From: Gnetum montanum
Taxonomy: Eukaryota > Streptophyta > Gnetopsida > Gnetales > Gnetaceae
Assembly (NCBI GenBank): GCA_015680685.1
Contig: MNCI01017900.1
Span: 293,038 to 357,037 of the forward strand
Reading direction: 5' to 3'
Length of the DNA: 64,000 nt
Position numbers and translations under genes: made by a program. The notes below the pieces were generated by a model. It was not told the DNA's origin. It ran no database searches and saw only the letters and a list, made by a program, of their open reading frames with translations. Below are positions 1 through 9,328 of the stretch, piece after piece; positions within the stretch are counted from its first letter, which is position 1; each line of letters begins with the position of its first letter.

Positions 1-117
1 TGCCGCCTCTTATTTATAGACATGGCGGCGGACTGCGATATCGCGTACGCGATATCGCAGGGAAGGATGCGATATCGCGTACGCGATATCGCGGCCGACG
101 CAAACCGCGTTTCATCA
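1..117 (-). mobile_element. Outer end of an LTR (B/C family) cut by the window edge
   Basis: This piece matches the promoter end of the LTRs at 11187-12046 and 25898-26754. It has a TATA-like box (minus strand, about 10-19), then GCGATATCGC palindromes, then the terminal TTCATCA at 111-117. The sequence after 117 has no polypurine tract, so this is probably the outer end of a 5' LTR of a minus-strand element lying to the left. Its CpG-rich palindromes are undecayed, unlike those of the other copies, which suggests a younger insertion. Confidence 0.7.
33..92. promoter_or_regulatory. Two perfect long palindromes in U3
   Basis: Positions 33-60 form a perfect 28-bp palindrome and 69-92 a perfect 24-bp palindrome. 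Both are built from GCGATATCGC arms around CGTACG. Their centres are 34 bp apart and they lie directly upstream of the minus-strand TATA box. The same motif recurs, decayed, in every related LTR of the window. Likely a dimeric protein binding site or hairpin; function unknown. Confidence 0.75.
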
Positions 118-353
118 GTTGTGTTATACGTTTTGATTTCATTTTCTTTGGTTAGCCATTTTGTTTGTTGTTATCTTTTCTTCATTGTTTTTTGGATTTT
201 ATTTAAGTTTTTTTTTTGGATTTTGTTTTGTAAGGTTTTTGTTTTTGATTTTCTTGACTCCATAATTTTTCCTTTTTTGATTTTGTTCTTATTTTCTTTA
301 TTTTTAATTTTATCATTAGTTTCTTTTATTTTTTGATTTTAGTTTTTCCCATA
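118..353. other. T-rich flanking DNA, no gene
   Basis: Plus strand is dominated by T runs. The open frame across it encodes a low-complexity Phe/Leu/Ile run and looks like a compositional accident. This is the pre-insertion site of element A; the flank resumes at 10515. Confidence 0.6.
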
Positions 354-358
354 TCATA
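354..358. repeat. Target-site duplication of element A (left copy)
   Basis: TCATA directly precedes the 5' LTR and is repeated directly after the 3' LTR at 10510-10514. A 5-bp duplication is standard for Ty3/gypsy integration and fixes both ends of the element. Confidence 0.95.
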
Positions 359-499
359 TGAAACACCACAAAATTTGGAGCTTAGTACTTGTCCGACACC
401 AAGCAGGTCCTCGGGACTCCAGACGACCACAGCTACATTTGGCGTCAAACATGGCAACTTCGGAGATCAAATGCTTAATTTTGACTAAGTATGCAGTTC

Positions 500-890
500 C
501 AGCATATACGCCCAGTGTATACGCCCAAGTGCACAACACCAGCGTATACGCTCAAATCCTTAGCGTGTACGCCTAGCATATACACCCAGCGAACACGTCT
601 CACATGCACACTCGGCACATACAACAGATGCATACACCCGACGACAAGATCTCCAAAGATAGAATGAAGACAACATCGAAGAGCAAGAATTGAAGCAAGT
701 CCGCATCCATCAGCGTATACACCCAACATCCATCAACGTATATGCCCAGCGTATACGCCCGCATCCATCAGCGTATACGCCCAGCGTCCGTAGCATCTCC
801 ACCCAAGTCCACACGCCCTGCACATTCAGCGTATACGCCCACCGTACACGCTGGCCTGATGCGGCGTATACGCCCAATGTATACGCCTAA
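500..890 (+). promoter_or_regulatory. GCGTATACGC palindrome array in A U3
   Basis: About a dozen copies of a CAGCGTATACGCCCAG-like word sit here. GCGTATACGC is self-complementary. Many copies carry CpG-to-TpG/CpA changes. The matching array in the 3' LTR is at about 9472-9850. It lies upstream of the TATA box, the position of the GATATC palindromes in B-type LTRs. Confidence 0.8.
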
Positions 891-977
891 TAGATGTAAT
901 ATATTGTATTTTTGTAAAGTGTACGCACCCGGTCAACGTGCCACGTGTCTCCTAACCCGAGTCTAGCGTAACAACCG

Positions 978-987
978 GTATAAAAAC
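978..987 (+). promoter_or_regulatory. TATA box of A LTR promoter
   Basis: GGTATAAAAACCCC is conserved in both LTRs (3' copy near 9934). It lies after the palindrome array and about 570 bp before the LTR end. Confidence 0.75.
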
Positions 988-1557
988 CCCAATTTTCCAC
1001 TTCACCCGGGTCGGTCGGCAAACATCCCAAAGCATACCAGAGACATTTACGCTGCGCACCAGAGCTAAAACCCTCTTACGCTGGAAAAGCCCTGTACGTC
1101 GTGCACACAGTCTCTATGCTTCGCCTACTTCATGAACCAGCAAAGTCATCCCTGCATCCACCGAGGCTTTTCGTCCGCCTTGTGTTCCACCACAACTGCA
1201 TTAGACCGGTGCACTGTACTTTGACTCTGTAATACCATTGTTTATAGTTTACGTTAATTTCTTGCATGTTTTTTTGTTTACGCTTGTTTACATTTACACC
1301 CTGTTCACATCTGTCACACTGTTTACGCTCTCGTTTATGCTCGTTTACGCCGTCTACGCATAACCCAGCGTATAGCACTTTGGCATACGTGCGGGTAAAT
1401 CCTTGTCTGATCCGCGTGCGGACCACCCAAGGTACTCTACCTTCATGCATTCCAGCTCGCCCTCAGGCGAAGGTAGGGTCTTCTGTGCACACCCTGCGAT
1501 CCCATGGTCTCTGTTTCCTTCCAACCGGGGACCGAGGATTTCAGGCGGTACAAAAAT

Positions 1558-1577
1558 TGACGCTAGAAGGAGGGCCA
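1558..1577 (+). other. Primer-binding site of A (probable)
   Basis: TGACGCTAGAAGGAGGGCCA starts 5 bases after the LTR end. A primer site complementary to a tRNA 3' end should start TGG; here it reads TGA, consistent with one transition. The primer tRNA was not assigned. It differs from the TTGGCGCC-type sites of elements B, D and E. Confidence 0.55.
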
Positions 1578-1599
1578 CCTAAAAAAAAAACCTTACCCA

Positions 1600-2160
1600 T
1601 GAATTTCCCAGCGTTTACGCTGTCGAGCGTCTACGCCGCTTCTTGCTAAAACTCTCTCAGCGTCCACGAAGCCCGGTCCGAAAACCCAATCTGCAAACTG
1701 TCCAGCATCTACGCTATTCAGTATTTACGCTCTCCCTCTTAAAAACTTACTTAGAAAACCACATGCTGCCTTGTTTTGACGCTACATTTTTTTACGCTGA
1801 GCCTTGTTTTACGCTGTGCCTTGTTTTTACGCTTAGCCTTGTTTTACACTATACTATTTTTACGCTGAGCATTGTGTTACGTTGTGCCTTGTTTTTATGT
1901 TGAGCCCTATCTTACGCTACAACCTACTTTTATGATGTCCCCTTTATCCCATTTTTACGCTCACCCTTTTACATTGTGTTCTTACCCTGTATACGCTGTC
2001 CAGCATATATGCTGAACCACTTACGCCGTAGACTCGTCTACGCTGACCATCTACACTATGCACATATACGTTGTATACGCTGTCAGCTGAAGCATATACG
2101 CTGTACGCTGCGCAGTACATTAATTTCACATCTCCAGATAGTTTCATATCCGCAATATAT
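1600..2160 (+). repeat. A leader with TACGCT-word repeats
   Basis: The untranslated leader is packed with irregular repeats of TTTTACGCTGAGCCTTG-like units (clearest at 1785-1920) and scattered TATACGCTGT words to about 2110. The core TACGCT resembles the LTR's GTATACGC words. No convincing gene. Gag begins at the ATG at 2165. Confidence 0.65.
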
Positions 2161-2164
2161 CATC

Positions 2165-4864
2165 ATGAACCCCGCAAACACTATGGCTACCACCACTCAA
2201 CTCACTAACATCCTAGACACCATGGTTGTCCAACAGCCCGTCACACAACACCCAGGGGTACAACCCGCAGCGGGGCCCCGTCGGTCCCTAAGGTTGCAGG
2301 GAGGAGATCCAGCCTCTAACATTATCACCCAGGATCAGTATAATTTCATATGTATTAAGATATAAGCTGGCCTGGCTGTTGACCAAGCTGAAATGAAAGT
2401 AAAGAGGCAGTTCGAAGTCTTTTACAGGGGAGGACACGAGTTCACTCCTTCCCCATATGATGTAATCCCGGTTCCAGAGCAGTACTCAGAGCTCATCACA
2501 TAGCTCCTCTTGCAAAGGAGCCGCATGTTGGATCAACACGCACTAGAACCCCAACTAGAAGAGGAGGATGACTTCGCTGCTCAATCCGAGCACGAGGACT
2601 CCTACCACACTCTGAGCCCGCAAGCACATGTTAACCCCATTTTTCATCCCGGTACATGGGAGATCATGCCCCTCCAACCCCTCAGACTAACTCACACACA
2701 AATGCCCCCATTGCACACATCTTCATTTGCTCATGTGCCACCTCCAATTGACGCGCAATTCAGCATGCTCCCTCTCGCCATCATCCCCGATGCAGCAACC
2801 GGCCCATCTTCACAAGCACCGCCCCCTCACGATAGCGTGGGAGCGACACTCCCACCTCGAGTGATAGGGATGCCACACGTGATACCGACCTCCACATCCG
2901 CTCACTACATCTCGCACATTCAAACCCATACAGCCCCTTCTACCGTCGTAACCCAACAGGGGGTCCCTCCACAAAATGTAGCTGGACATCGGGTAACGAT
3001 GGGCGCTCAACCACAGCAACATCAACCTCCCTACTATAACATACCACCCCATATGGTCCAACTAGCCAACGTTCCCCCAGTACAGCCGCCACCACAGCAA
3101 CCACAGCCTTTCCCCTATCACGTGCCACAAGTACAACCCTCGGCCGCACAACTTTTGGCCTTTCAACCCACCGTCCAGCAGTCCAACCCATATAATATAG
3201 TACAACCTCAAGCTGCCATGTTACCAAGTGCCCAAGATTGGGCGGATGCTAAGAAACTGATGCAAGAATTAGCTGACGAGGTAAAATGCCTTAAAACCGC
3301 AGCCAATGGGGAGCTGAAGGTAGTGGACTTCTACCAAGATGACCCCATCAGCTCATCTGTCCCACCCTTAACCTTGCCCAAAGGCGTTTCCTTACCAACA
3401 CTAATCAAGTACAACGGAGACACAAACCCCAATGCACACTTGATAACATTTAGGTTAGAATGCGCGCTGCTCCCGGCATGGCCCCATTCCATTCTCCGAG
3501 TATTCCCCATGTCCCTCGCAGGGAGAGCACTTGACTGGTATCGGGCCCTGCCAAGGAATTCCGTCTTCTCCTTGGAAGACTTATTACATTAGTTCGTGAC
3601 TCGGTTCAAGTACAACTTGAAACCCGAGGCCACCCTGGACAGCCTCATATAGGTCAAGCAAGCACCGCTTGAACCTGTGCAGAAATTTATCCAGAGGTGG
3701 AGCGCCGCTCTCAACGAACTACATGAGCCAATCTCCCAGACCTACTTGCTTACTATTCTAAAAGGGGCCGTTAACGATTTCTTTAAATCCAAGCTATGTT
3801 ACCTTAACGCGCGTGATCTTAACCAAGCATTTGTACAAATTAAAAACATAGAAGAAGCGGCCCAAAATAGCCATGACCCTGCATACCTAGCCTTTAAGAA
3901 TCAACACACCAAAAAAGATAAGGAGAAGGCTAAGGAAACTATAACGGTGATAGCAAGGGTGCAACAACAAAACAAACCGCCGGTAACCCCTACTAACTAC
4001 AATAAGCCAACTCCCACAACCGCACAAGAATCATCACAACAGAACCCAACCAACCGTACGCGAAACTTCAAGAAGAAAGAACTCTCTCAATACACGCCTC
4101 TACCAATGAAGCCATCCCAACTCTTCGATCAACTCCTGAAGGATGGGCTGATGAAACATAAACAGTTGTCCCCCGTGGCCATCCAGAGACATGACCAGTT
4201 CTACCAACTCGTTCAGAACCCAAGTTTAGCAACGTCGGATGAGCCTCCCGTACCCAAAGGTTTTAGAATGGATCGCTTTTGCGATTACCATCAACGCAAC
4301 GGGCACGGTACAGATTACTGTTTCACCTTGAAACAGGATATTCAGCGGATGATTGATGAAGGCCAAATCACTTTTGACGAGGCCAACCCAATCCAATCGC
4401 AGAATCAAGCCATGGGGGTATACAAAGATCCCCTGAACACCAAGGAGGCGCTGTACGTTATTAATACAATCTGCTTTGATGAAGATTCCGAGCTACTTAA
4501 CATCAACACCGTTTACCCCGAGCATAAACAGGAAACACCTGGTAGGCCCTTCGTAGTTCGGATTCCTCCCACTGTCTCCACATCCGCATCTCAACCACCA
4601 CGTACCCCGCAGCAACCATACGTCGTCCGAGTACCTTCGGCCACACCCACATCCAACACCATGACACAGGACAAACCATACATAGTGCGTGTCCCTCCCG
4701 TCATCCCCTCGAATGTATCAACCCCTCATACTCGGCCTATCCCTTTCATAGTCCGAGTACCACCCGTGGTCGCAACAGCGGAGATCCAACCTCCACCAAA
4801 ATCAACTCCATATGTCGTTAGGATACCCAAAACTCCTAATGATTACCAAACCTCCATCTCATGA
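2165..4864 (+). pseudogene. gag: Element A gag
   Basis: Gag forms the RNA-binding capsid of retrotransposon particles. The ATG at 2165 opens a frame that stays in register to the protease, interrupted by stops at about 2363, 2501, 3590, 3650 and 4862. In order: a short N-terminal part, a Pro/Gln-rich stretch (about 2700-3230), a Retrotrans_gag-like core with GRALDWYRALPRNS near 3525-3565, a basic region, and a zinc-knuckle-like motif CX2HX4HX4C at 4280-4321. The tail holds repeated PYVVRVP units. Several stops sit where related gags have Gln, as expected from C-to-T decay of CAG or CAA. The knuckle has His where a classical CCHC has its second Cys. Confidence 0.85.
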
Positions 4865-4975
4865 GCGCCAGGCCAACCCAATCCCTACGTCATTAGGGTC
4901 CCTGGCCAGCCTTCTAACCAGTCGCATCCAACAGCACAACCGCAACCCCGCCCAGCTCCATATGTGGTGTGAATC
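4540..4975 (+). repeat. Seven PYVVRVP-type peptide repeats between gag and protease
   Basis: The words RPFVVRIPP, QPYVVRVPS, KPYIVRVPP, IPFIVRVPP, TPYVVRIPK, NPYVIRVPG and APYVV-IPG follow one another every 60-78 bases (20-26 residues) with Pro/Thr/Gln-rich linkers. The last two lie beyond the stop at 4862, and the seventh contains its own stop. A tandemly amplified short linear motif in a disordered linker; function unknown. Confidence 0.8.
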
Positions 4976-5119
4976 CCAGGGTAGCTTGAGGCTCCAAGAC
5001 CAGCCCCACCTCCACGCCACACACGAGAACGCCTAGCAGATAGGCTTACACGTGAACGTGTTGAGAAGGAACGCCAACGGTTAGCTCTGGGGCCACCTAA
5101 GCCCATTCCACTTAACTCT

Positions 5120-5857
5120 GTGCCTATGTCGTCGTCTAACAACCAATCGGACGCAGGTAAAGAAGGCGAATCATCTGAAAAATATGAACCGCTTAAAACG
5201 ACAGCTTCGAACAAAAATGACAAACCAACAAAACATGAAATAAAACTGTTGGGCCTAATGGACCCAGTTATCATTGATAAAAATGCTCCAAACAGTAAAG
5301 ATTTAGCAACGGCCTTGACACAAGTCACCCAAGCATTGAAGCAAAAGAACACTTCGTTGAGCTTGTACGACTTGGTCCTAACATCCCAAACACACCGGGA
5401 AGCTTTGGTACGTATGTTAACGTCAATCCCGGTAAGCGAGGATTTGCCCCCAAATGAACCCTCCATTCATGCGGTGATGTACTCGCCTCACGGAACAACT
5501 CTTAAACCATTAAGCTTCCATGATGACAATATTAAGGTGGACAGGAAAACAGGGGAAATAACAACAGCCCCCATGTTCATAACGATATGTATCAACAAGT
5601 TCAAGATACATAGGGTCCACGTAGATGATGGGGCCGCAACAAATGTTGTATCATATCCCATCGTTGAGCAATTGGGACTTACTGAATTAATTAAACCAAC
5701 CGCAACTACATGTTTAAAGTCATTCAGCGGGTCACGCGTAATGGTAAAAGGCACCGTAACCTTAGATTTCATAGCGGGGGACCAGTTCCCTACATCTGCC
5801 GAATTCCTAGTAGTCGATGAGATGCCAGGATTCAACCTGATATTAGGAAGACCCTAG
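5120..5857 (+). pseudogene. pro: Element A aspartic protease
   Basis: Cuts the gag-pol polyprotein. Same frame as gag. The catalytic-type motif VDDGAATN has D-D-G-A at 5624-5635, in place of the commoner D-S/T-G-A. The distal NLILGRP lies at about 5837-5857. The stretch 5120-5857 is open; the ATG at 5120 is only the first Met after upstream stops, and the protein would be part of a gag-pro fusion. The stop right after LGRP falls where relatives have Trp (TGG to TAG). Confidence 0.8.
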
Positions 5858-6322
5858 TTGGCCTAACTGAGAGCTGTCTCCTCCCTTGTACACCAGGAGA
5901 TCCATCTGCCTTATGAAGGTGGTGAAATCATTATACACGGGGAAGCCGCTACGCCTATTATCTCATCACACGTGGATGTGGACCAAGGCTCGGAAGTCGA
6001 GCTTGAAGAGCCTAAGCAAAACGATAAAAATGCGCACCCACCGGCAAGAAATAAGCCTTCGAACATGGAACAAGAGCCTCCTAAAACAGAAACACCCGTG
6101 TTTGATGTTGTGCATACAACCTCTCAAATGGAAAATAACACAGAACTCCCGCCAACTATCGAAATATCTGAAAACATTGACATGGAAGCCATTCCATTAG
6201 ACGTCCCTTGAGCTGAATTACCATTCAACGTGATCAGCGAAGGGGACGCCGAATACAAAATCATACCAGTTAATACATCACAGGACATAAAAATAAAAAG
6301 AATCAAAAAACAATTAAAATAA
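5858..6322 (+). pseudogene. A post-protease linker, ends before RT
   Basis: This continues the protease frame with a typical post-protease stretch (LRAVSSLVHQEIHLPYEGGE) and then an acidic, Pro/Glu-rich linker open at 5972-6210. The frame ends at TAA 6320-6322. No RT motif (FLDGYSG or YxDD) follows on either strand. Confidence 0.6.
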
Positions 6323-6815
6323 GATCATCGCACCTCGTCCGAAATGATGTTAAACTACGTGCAATCCAAAATGACGTTAAACTACAACACGTCCGAAATA
6401 ACACTAAACTACGATAAAAACCCAAAAAAAACAAACAACAACAACAAAAAGATTAAAATTAAACAACACTCCTTGTCTAGAAAGATGTTAAACTATCATG
6501 TCTGCAATGACATAAAACTAGCCACGATCAGAGATGATCGGTCCACCGAGAAACTTACCCACCTTGTCCGAAATGTTACTTGTTTGCACTGGGGCCCGAA
6601 ACGGCCATAAACTACGCATAGGGGCCCGAAACAGCCTTAAACTAGTACGTACTTTGTTTTCCTTTTCACATATCATTTATAATCACTCTAGTACATTATG
6701 CTTAAAACAAAAAAGTAAACCCAAAAAAATTTTACATTATCATGCCGTGTAACTCAAAAACAACCCAAAATATTTTACATTGTCATGTCGTGTTTACAAT
6801 TAAATTCAAAATCAA
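6323..6815 (+). repeat. TTAAACTAC repeat spacer replacing RT-RNase H
   Basis: About 500 bp stands where some 1.5 kb of reverse transcriptase and RNase H is expected. It is a degenerate tandem array built from CGTCCGAAATGA-like words followed by TTAAACTAC, then A-rich sequence. The same repeat type fills 7935-8300 behind integrase, so the block may have arisen by template switching that copied the downstream spacer into this place. Confidence 0.6.
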
Positions 6816-7934
6816 CAAAGTAGATCCTACGAAGGTATATTACTAACATGCATTAGTGGTACCGATGCCCAAACGATTATTGATCAAGTACATGAGGGAC
6901 TATGCGGAGGACACATAGCGCCGAAAGCCATGGCAACGAAAATACGACGTTTAGGCTACTATTGGCCACACATGGAATATGACTATCTCTCCAAAGTCAA
7001 AATATGTAACACTTGCCAAAAACATAGCAATCTAATACATGTCCCACCAAATGAATTGCACACAGCGCAAATCACATGGCCCTTCCAAAAATGGGGATTG
7101 GACCTTATCGGCCCAATAACACCCTCATCTTCTGCAAGGCATAGTTTCATCATAACCGCCACCGAATATTTTACGAAGTGGGTAAAAGCCGCTCCACTTC
7201 GGAAAACGACATCTAAACATGTATGCAATTTCATCCTCGAAAACATTGTAACCCGTTTCAGCATCCCCATGACAATCATCACTGATAACGAGCCACAATT
7301 TAGCAGTGCCGAAACCCAAACCTTTTGTGACAGTCTGGGGATCAAACACTCGTTTTCATCCCCTTACTATCCTCAGAGCAATGGACAAGCAGAAGCAACA
7401 AACAAGATAATTATTACAATACTTAAGAAAATGCTTACTCAGAGCAAAAGAAAATGGCACGAGCAATTGGTATACGCATTGTGGGCATACCGTACTACGC
7501 ACCGAACTTCAACAGGTAAAACACCATACAGTCTTGTTTATGGTTTAGAAGCTGTTTTACCTTTGCAATTGCAGGTACCGTCTCTAAGGATCACACTCTG
7601 TGGGCTCCTTGATGATGTGCAAAACAATGATCTACGCATCATTGACCTTGACTCAGTAGAAGAAGAACGCATACGTACGCTTGATCAAATTGAATGGTAT
7701 CAAAAACAACAACGGCAACGACATCGGCATAACATCAACAAGCGCCCTATCAAAGAAGGCGACCTTGTGCTTAAGACTGTTTGGGAACACCTGGACAAAT
7801 TCTCAGCCAATTGGGAAGGGCCTTACTTGGTGATCAAAGCATTTGACAATGGAGCATTCAAGTTAGCTGGCATGGAAGGAAATGAGTTGGCCAATCCAAC
7901 CAATCACTTGTACCTAAAACCATTCTACGTTTGA
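6816..7934 (+). CDS. int: Element A integrase, intact frame
   Basis: Inserts retrotransposon cDNA into chromosomes. The open frame has no stop from about 6816 (SRSYEGILLTC, the usual junction after RNase H) to TGA 7932-7934; the first ATG is at 6930. Visible domains: HHCC zinc finger (VHEGLCGGH, then CNTC), catalytic core with D in WGLDLIG, D in ITDNEPQF and E in PQSNGQAEATN, and a C-terminal GPY/F-like part (WEGPYLV...GAFKL). There are 35 residues between the second D and the E, the canonical spacing. The second D reads DNE rather than DNG. In life it would be cut from a polyprotein. An open integrase in an element without RT is unusual. Confidence 0.88.
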   Translation, partial: QSRSYEGILLTCISGTDAQTIIDQVHEGLCGGHIAPKAMATKIRRLGYYWPHMEYDYLSKVKICNTCQKHSNLIHVPPNELHTAQITWPFQKWGLDLIGPITPSSSARHSFIITATEYFTKWVKAAPLRKTTSKHVCNFILENIVTRFSIPMTIITDNEPQFSSAETQTFCDSLGIKHSFSSPYYPQSNGQAEATNKIIITILKKMLTQSKRKWHEQLVYALWAYRTTHRTSTGKTPYSLVYGLEAVLPLQLQVPSLRITLCGLLDDVQNNDLRIIDLDSVEEERIRTLDQIEWYQKQQRQRHRHNINKRPIKEGDLVLKTVWEHLDKFSANWEGPYLVIKAFDNGAFKLAGMEGNELANPTNHLYLKPFYV

Positions 7935-8300
7935 ATATAAGCTTAGGTACGCGCAAGTCCTGGAATCACGATTATAAACTGATACCACAGCTCGTCCTGG
8001 GATCATGATGGTAAACTGATACCACAGAACAGTCTTGAATTATGACTTAAAACTGATACCCCACAATGTCCGCAATGACGATAAACTAGCACCCATCCGG
8101 CATGACAGTAAACTTCCACTGTCACAACCATCAGAATCCGCTAAGACTCTAAACTAGCTTGCCTCTGCATGGTCCGCTAAGACTATAAACTGGCAACATA
8201 ATGTCTGCCACGATGCTAAATGGGCAATGTCCAACGGGTTACGACATAAAACTAACCCATGATAGTCTGTTAAGACTATAAACTGATACGTTCATCTCCA
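7935..8300 (+). repeat. Degenerate CCG-ATGAC-TAAACT repeats after A integrase
   Basis: About eight irregular units of 35-45 bp, each with a GTCCG or GTCTG word, an ATGAC-like word and TAAACTG/TAAACTA. Same repeat family as 6323-6640. No coding potential. Confidence 0.6.
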
Positions 8301-9315
8301 GCTCTCGCTTCACAGCCATACTCACTCATCAGAATTACTGCATCACTCACCGTCCGACAAACTCCTCAACATTGCCGCCATTCATACACAGTGCTCAAAA
8401 CCTCCTCCAGTATCTTCGTTCCGTCTGCAGCCATGTAAGTCTGAGCTCGCTTATCCACTCATGGTTCTCTTGTCCCCTTGGAGTTATGTTTGCAGGATGA
8501 CACCCAGAGGTTTTCGCACAAGAGTGCATCTCATCGCAAGCAGCAAGATGGGACAATGTTCACAGCACACATGGCGAGACTAAATCAAACCGTTCACTAA
8601 TACATCCCCATTTGCCGACTCATTCCCTGTCTATTCCCCAGCGCATTTTATTGAACCACACCCTTGACACACCCAGTACATTCAAAACTTTGAGCATATT
8701 ATTGCACACTGCAACACATTACAGCAGTTGCAACACACAGCCTGGCACATGAGCATGAGTACAAAATCACCCCAAAAAAAGACCCCGAGCACTTCCCATA
8801 AGCCCCAGGAGGAAAGGCAGTCATCTCAAAACCAAGTACTCATGTCCAAACAATCAAGAAACATCCAGTTGCATGGCTTTGGCTATCCATCAACAGGTTC
8901 CCCCTTAAACATTAAACACGGACCCTGTCCCTCCAAAGAATGTAGCACATCCTCCCGTGGCTTTGGTCTTGCCAACGAGTTCCCCTGAACACTAACCAAG
9001 GGCCTTGTTCCACCAAGGGACGCACATCGCATGTCTGAACTTCGAGTCTGCTAAACAATGGCCATTGATAAGGATCAGCATGCCGCACACTAGAGCATCC
9101 CTTTTCCCCAGCATAATCCCTTGGATCCATTATCAATCCTCACAATCTCCATGACCCCCCAGATATAAAATTCCACTTTCCCGATCCCATGTACTACTAA
9201 ACACGGTGCGATGACGTCTAGTCAAGTGGCAAAGGACAAGGTCTACATCAAGTTGCTTGTGGTGTTTTGCACTTCTTTGTCGACGCTTCTCGGGTCGATT
9301 CCTCCAAGCGTCAAT
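8301..9315 (+). other. A 3' non-coding region
   Basis: No convincing gene; the 86-codon frame at 8728-8988 has no recognisable motif. One roughly 85-bp unit is duplicated at about 8875-8950 and 8960-9035 (TGGCTTTGG ... GTTCCCC ... AAACACGGACCCTGT / AACCAAGGGCCTTGT). A tRNA-like A-box/B-box pair is described separately. Confidence 0.5.
9212..9310 (+). other. tRNA-like (pol III box) relic before the A polypurine tract
   Basis: CTAGTCAAGTGG near 9218 resembles a pol III A box and GGGTCGATTCC near 9289 resembles a B box. They are about 70 bp apart, longer than in most tRNAs, and no cloverleaf could be folded by eye. It could be a SINE or tRNA relic, or chance. Confidence 0.25.
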
Positions 9316-9324
9316 AAAGAGGGG
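9316..9324 (+). other. Polypurine tract of A
   Basis: AAAGAGGGG followed by CCAA lies directly before the 3' LTR start TG at 9329. This is the expected priming site for plus-strand DNA. Confidence 0.75.
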
Positions 9325-9328
9325 CCAA

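Larger units (their letters stand above)
359..1552 (+). repeat. Element A 5' LTR
   Basis: Starts TGAAACACC and ends GGTACA; aligns along its whole length with 9329-10509. U3 runs to roughly 1010 and contains an array of GCGTATACGC-type motifs. The TATA box GGTATAAAAA lies at 978-987, so transcription should start near 1010. R-U5 contains many TTTACGC/TACGCT words. Confidence 0.93.

Noticed and set aside
22-336. 104-codon open frame at the left end
   Set aside because: It crosses the palindromes and then a T-rich tract giving Phe/Leu/Ile runs; compositional accident.
500-890. CRISPR-like array in the A LTR
   Set aside because: Spacing is irregular, the units are palindromes within a promoter, they recur in the 3' LTR, and the context is plant retrotransposon.
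8728-8988. 86-codon open frame in the A 3' region
   Set aside because: It overlaps a duplicated non-coding unit and shows no motif; no support as a gene.
9212-9310. A genuine tRNA gene
   Set aside because: Box spacing is too long and no cloverleaf or CCA-adjacent stem could be made; kept only as a weak relic.
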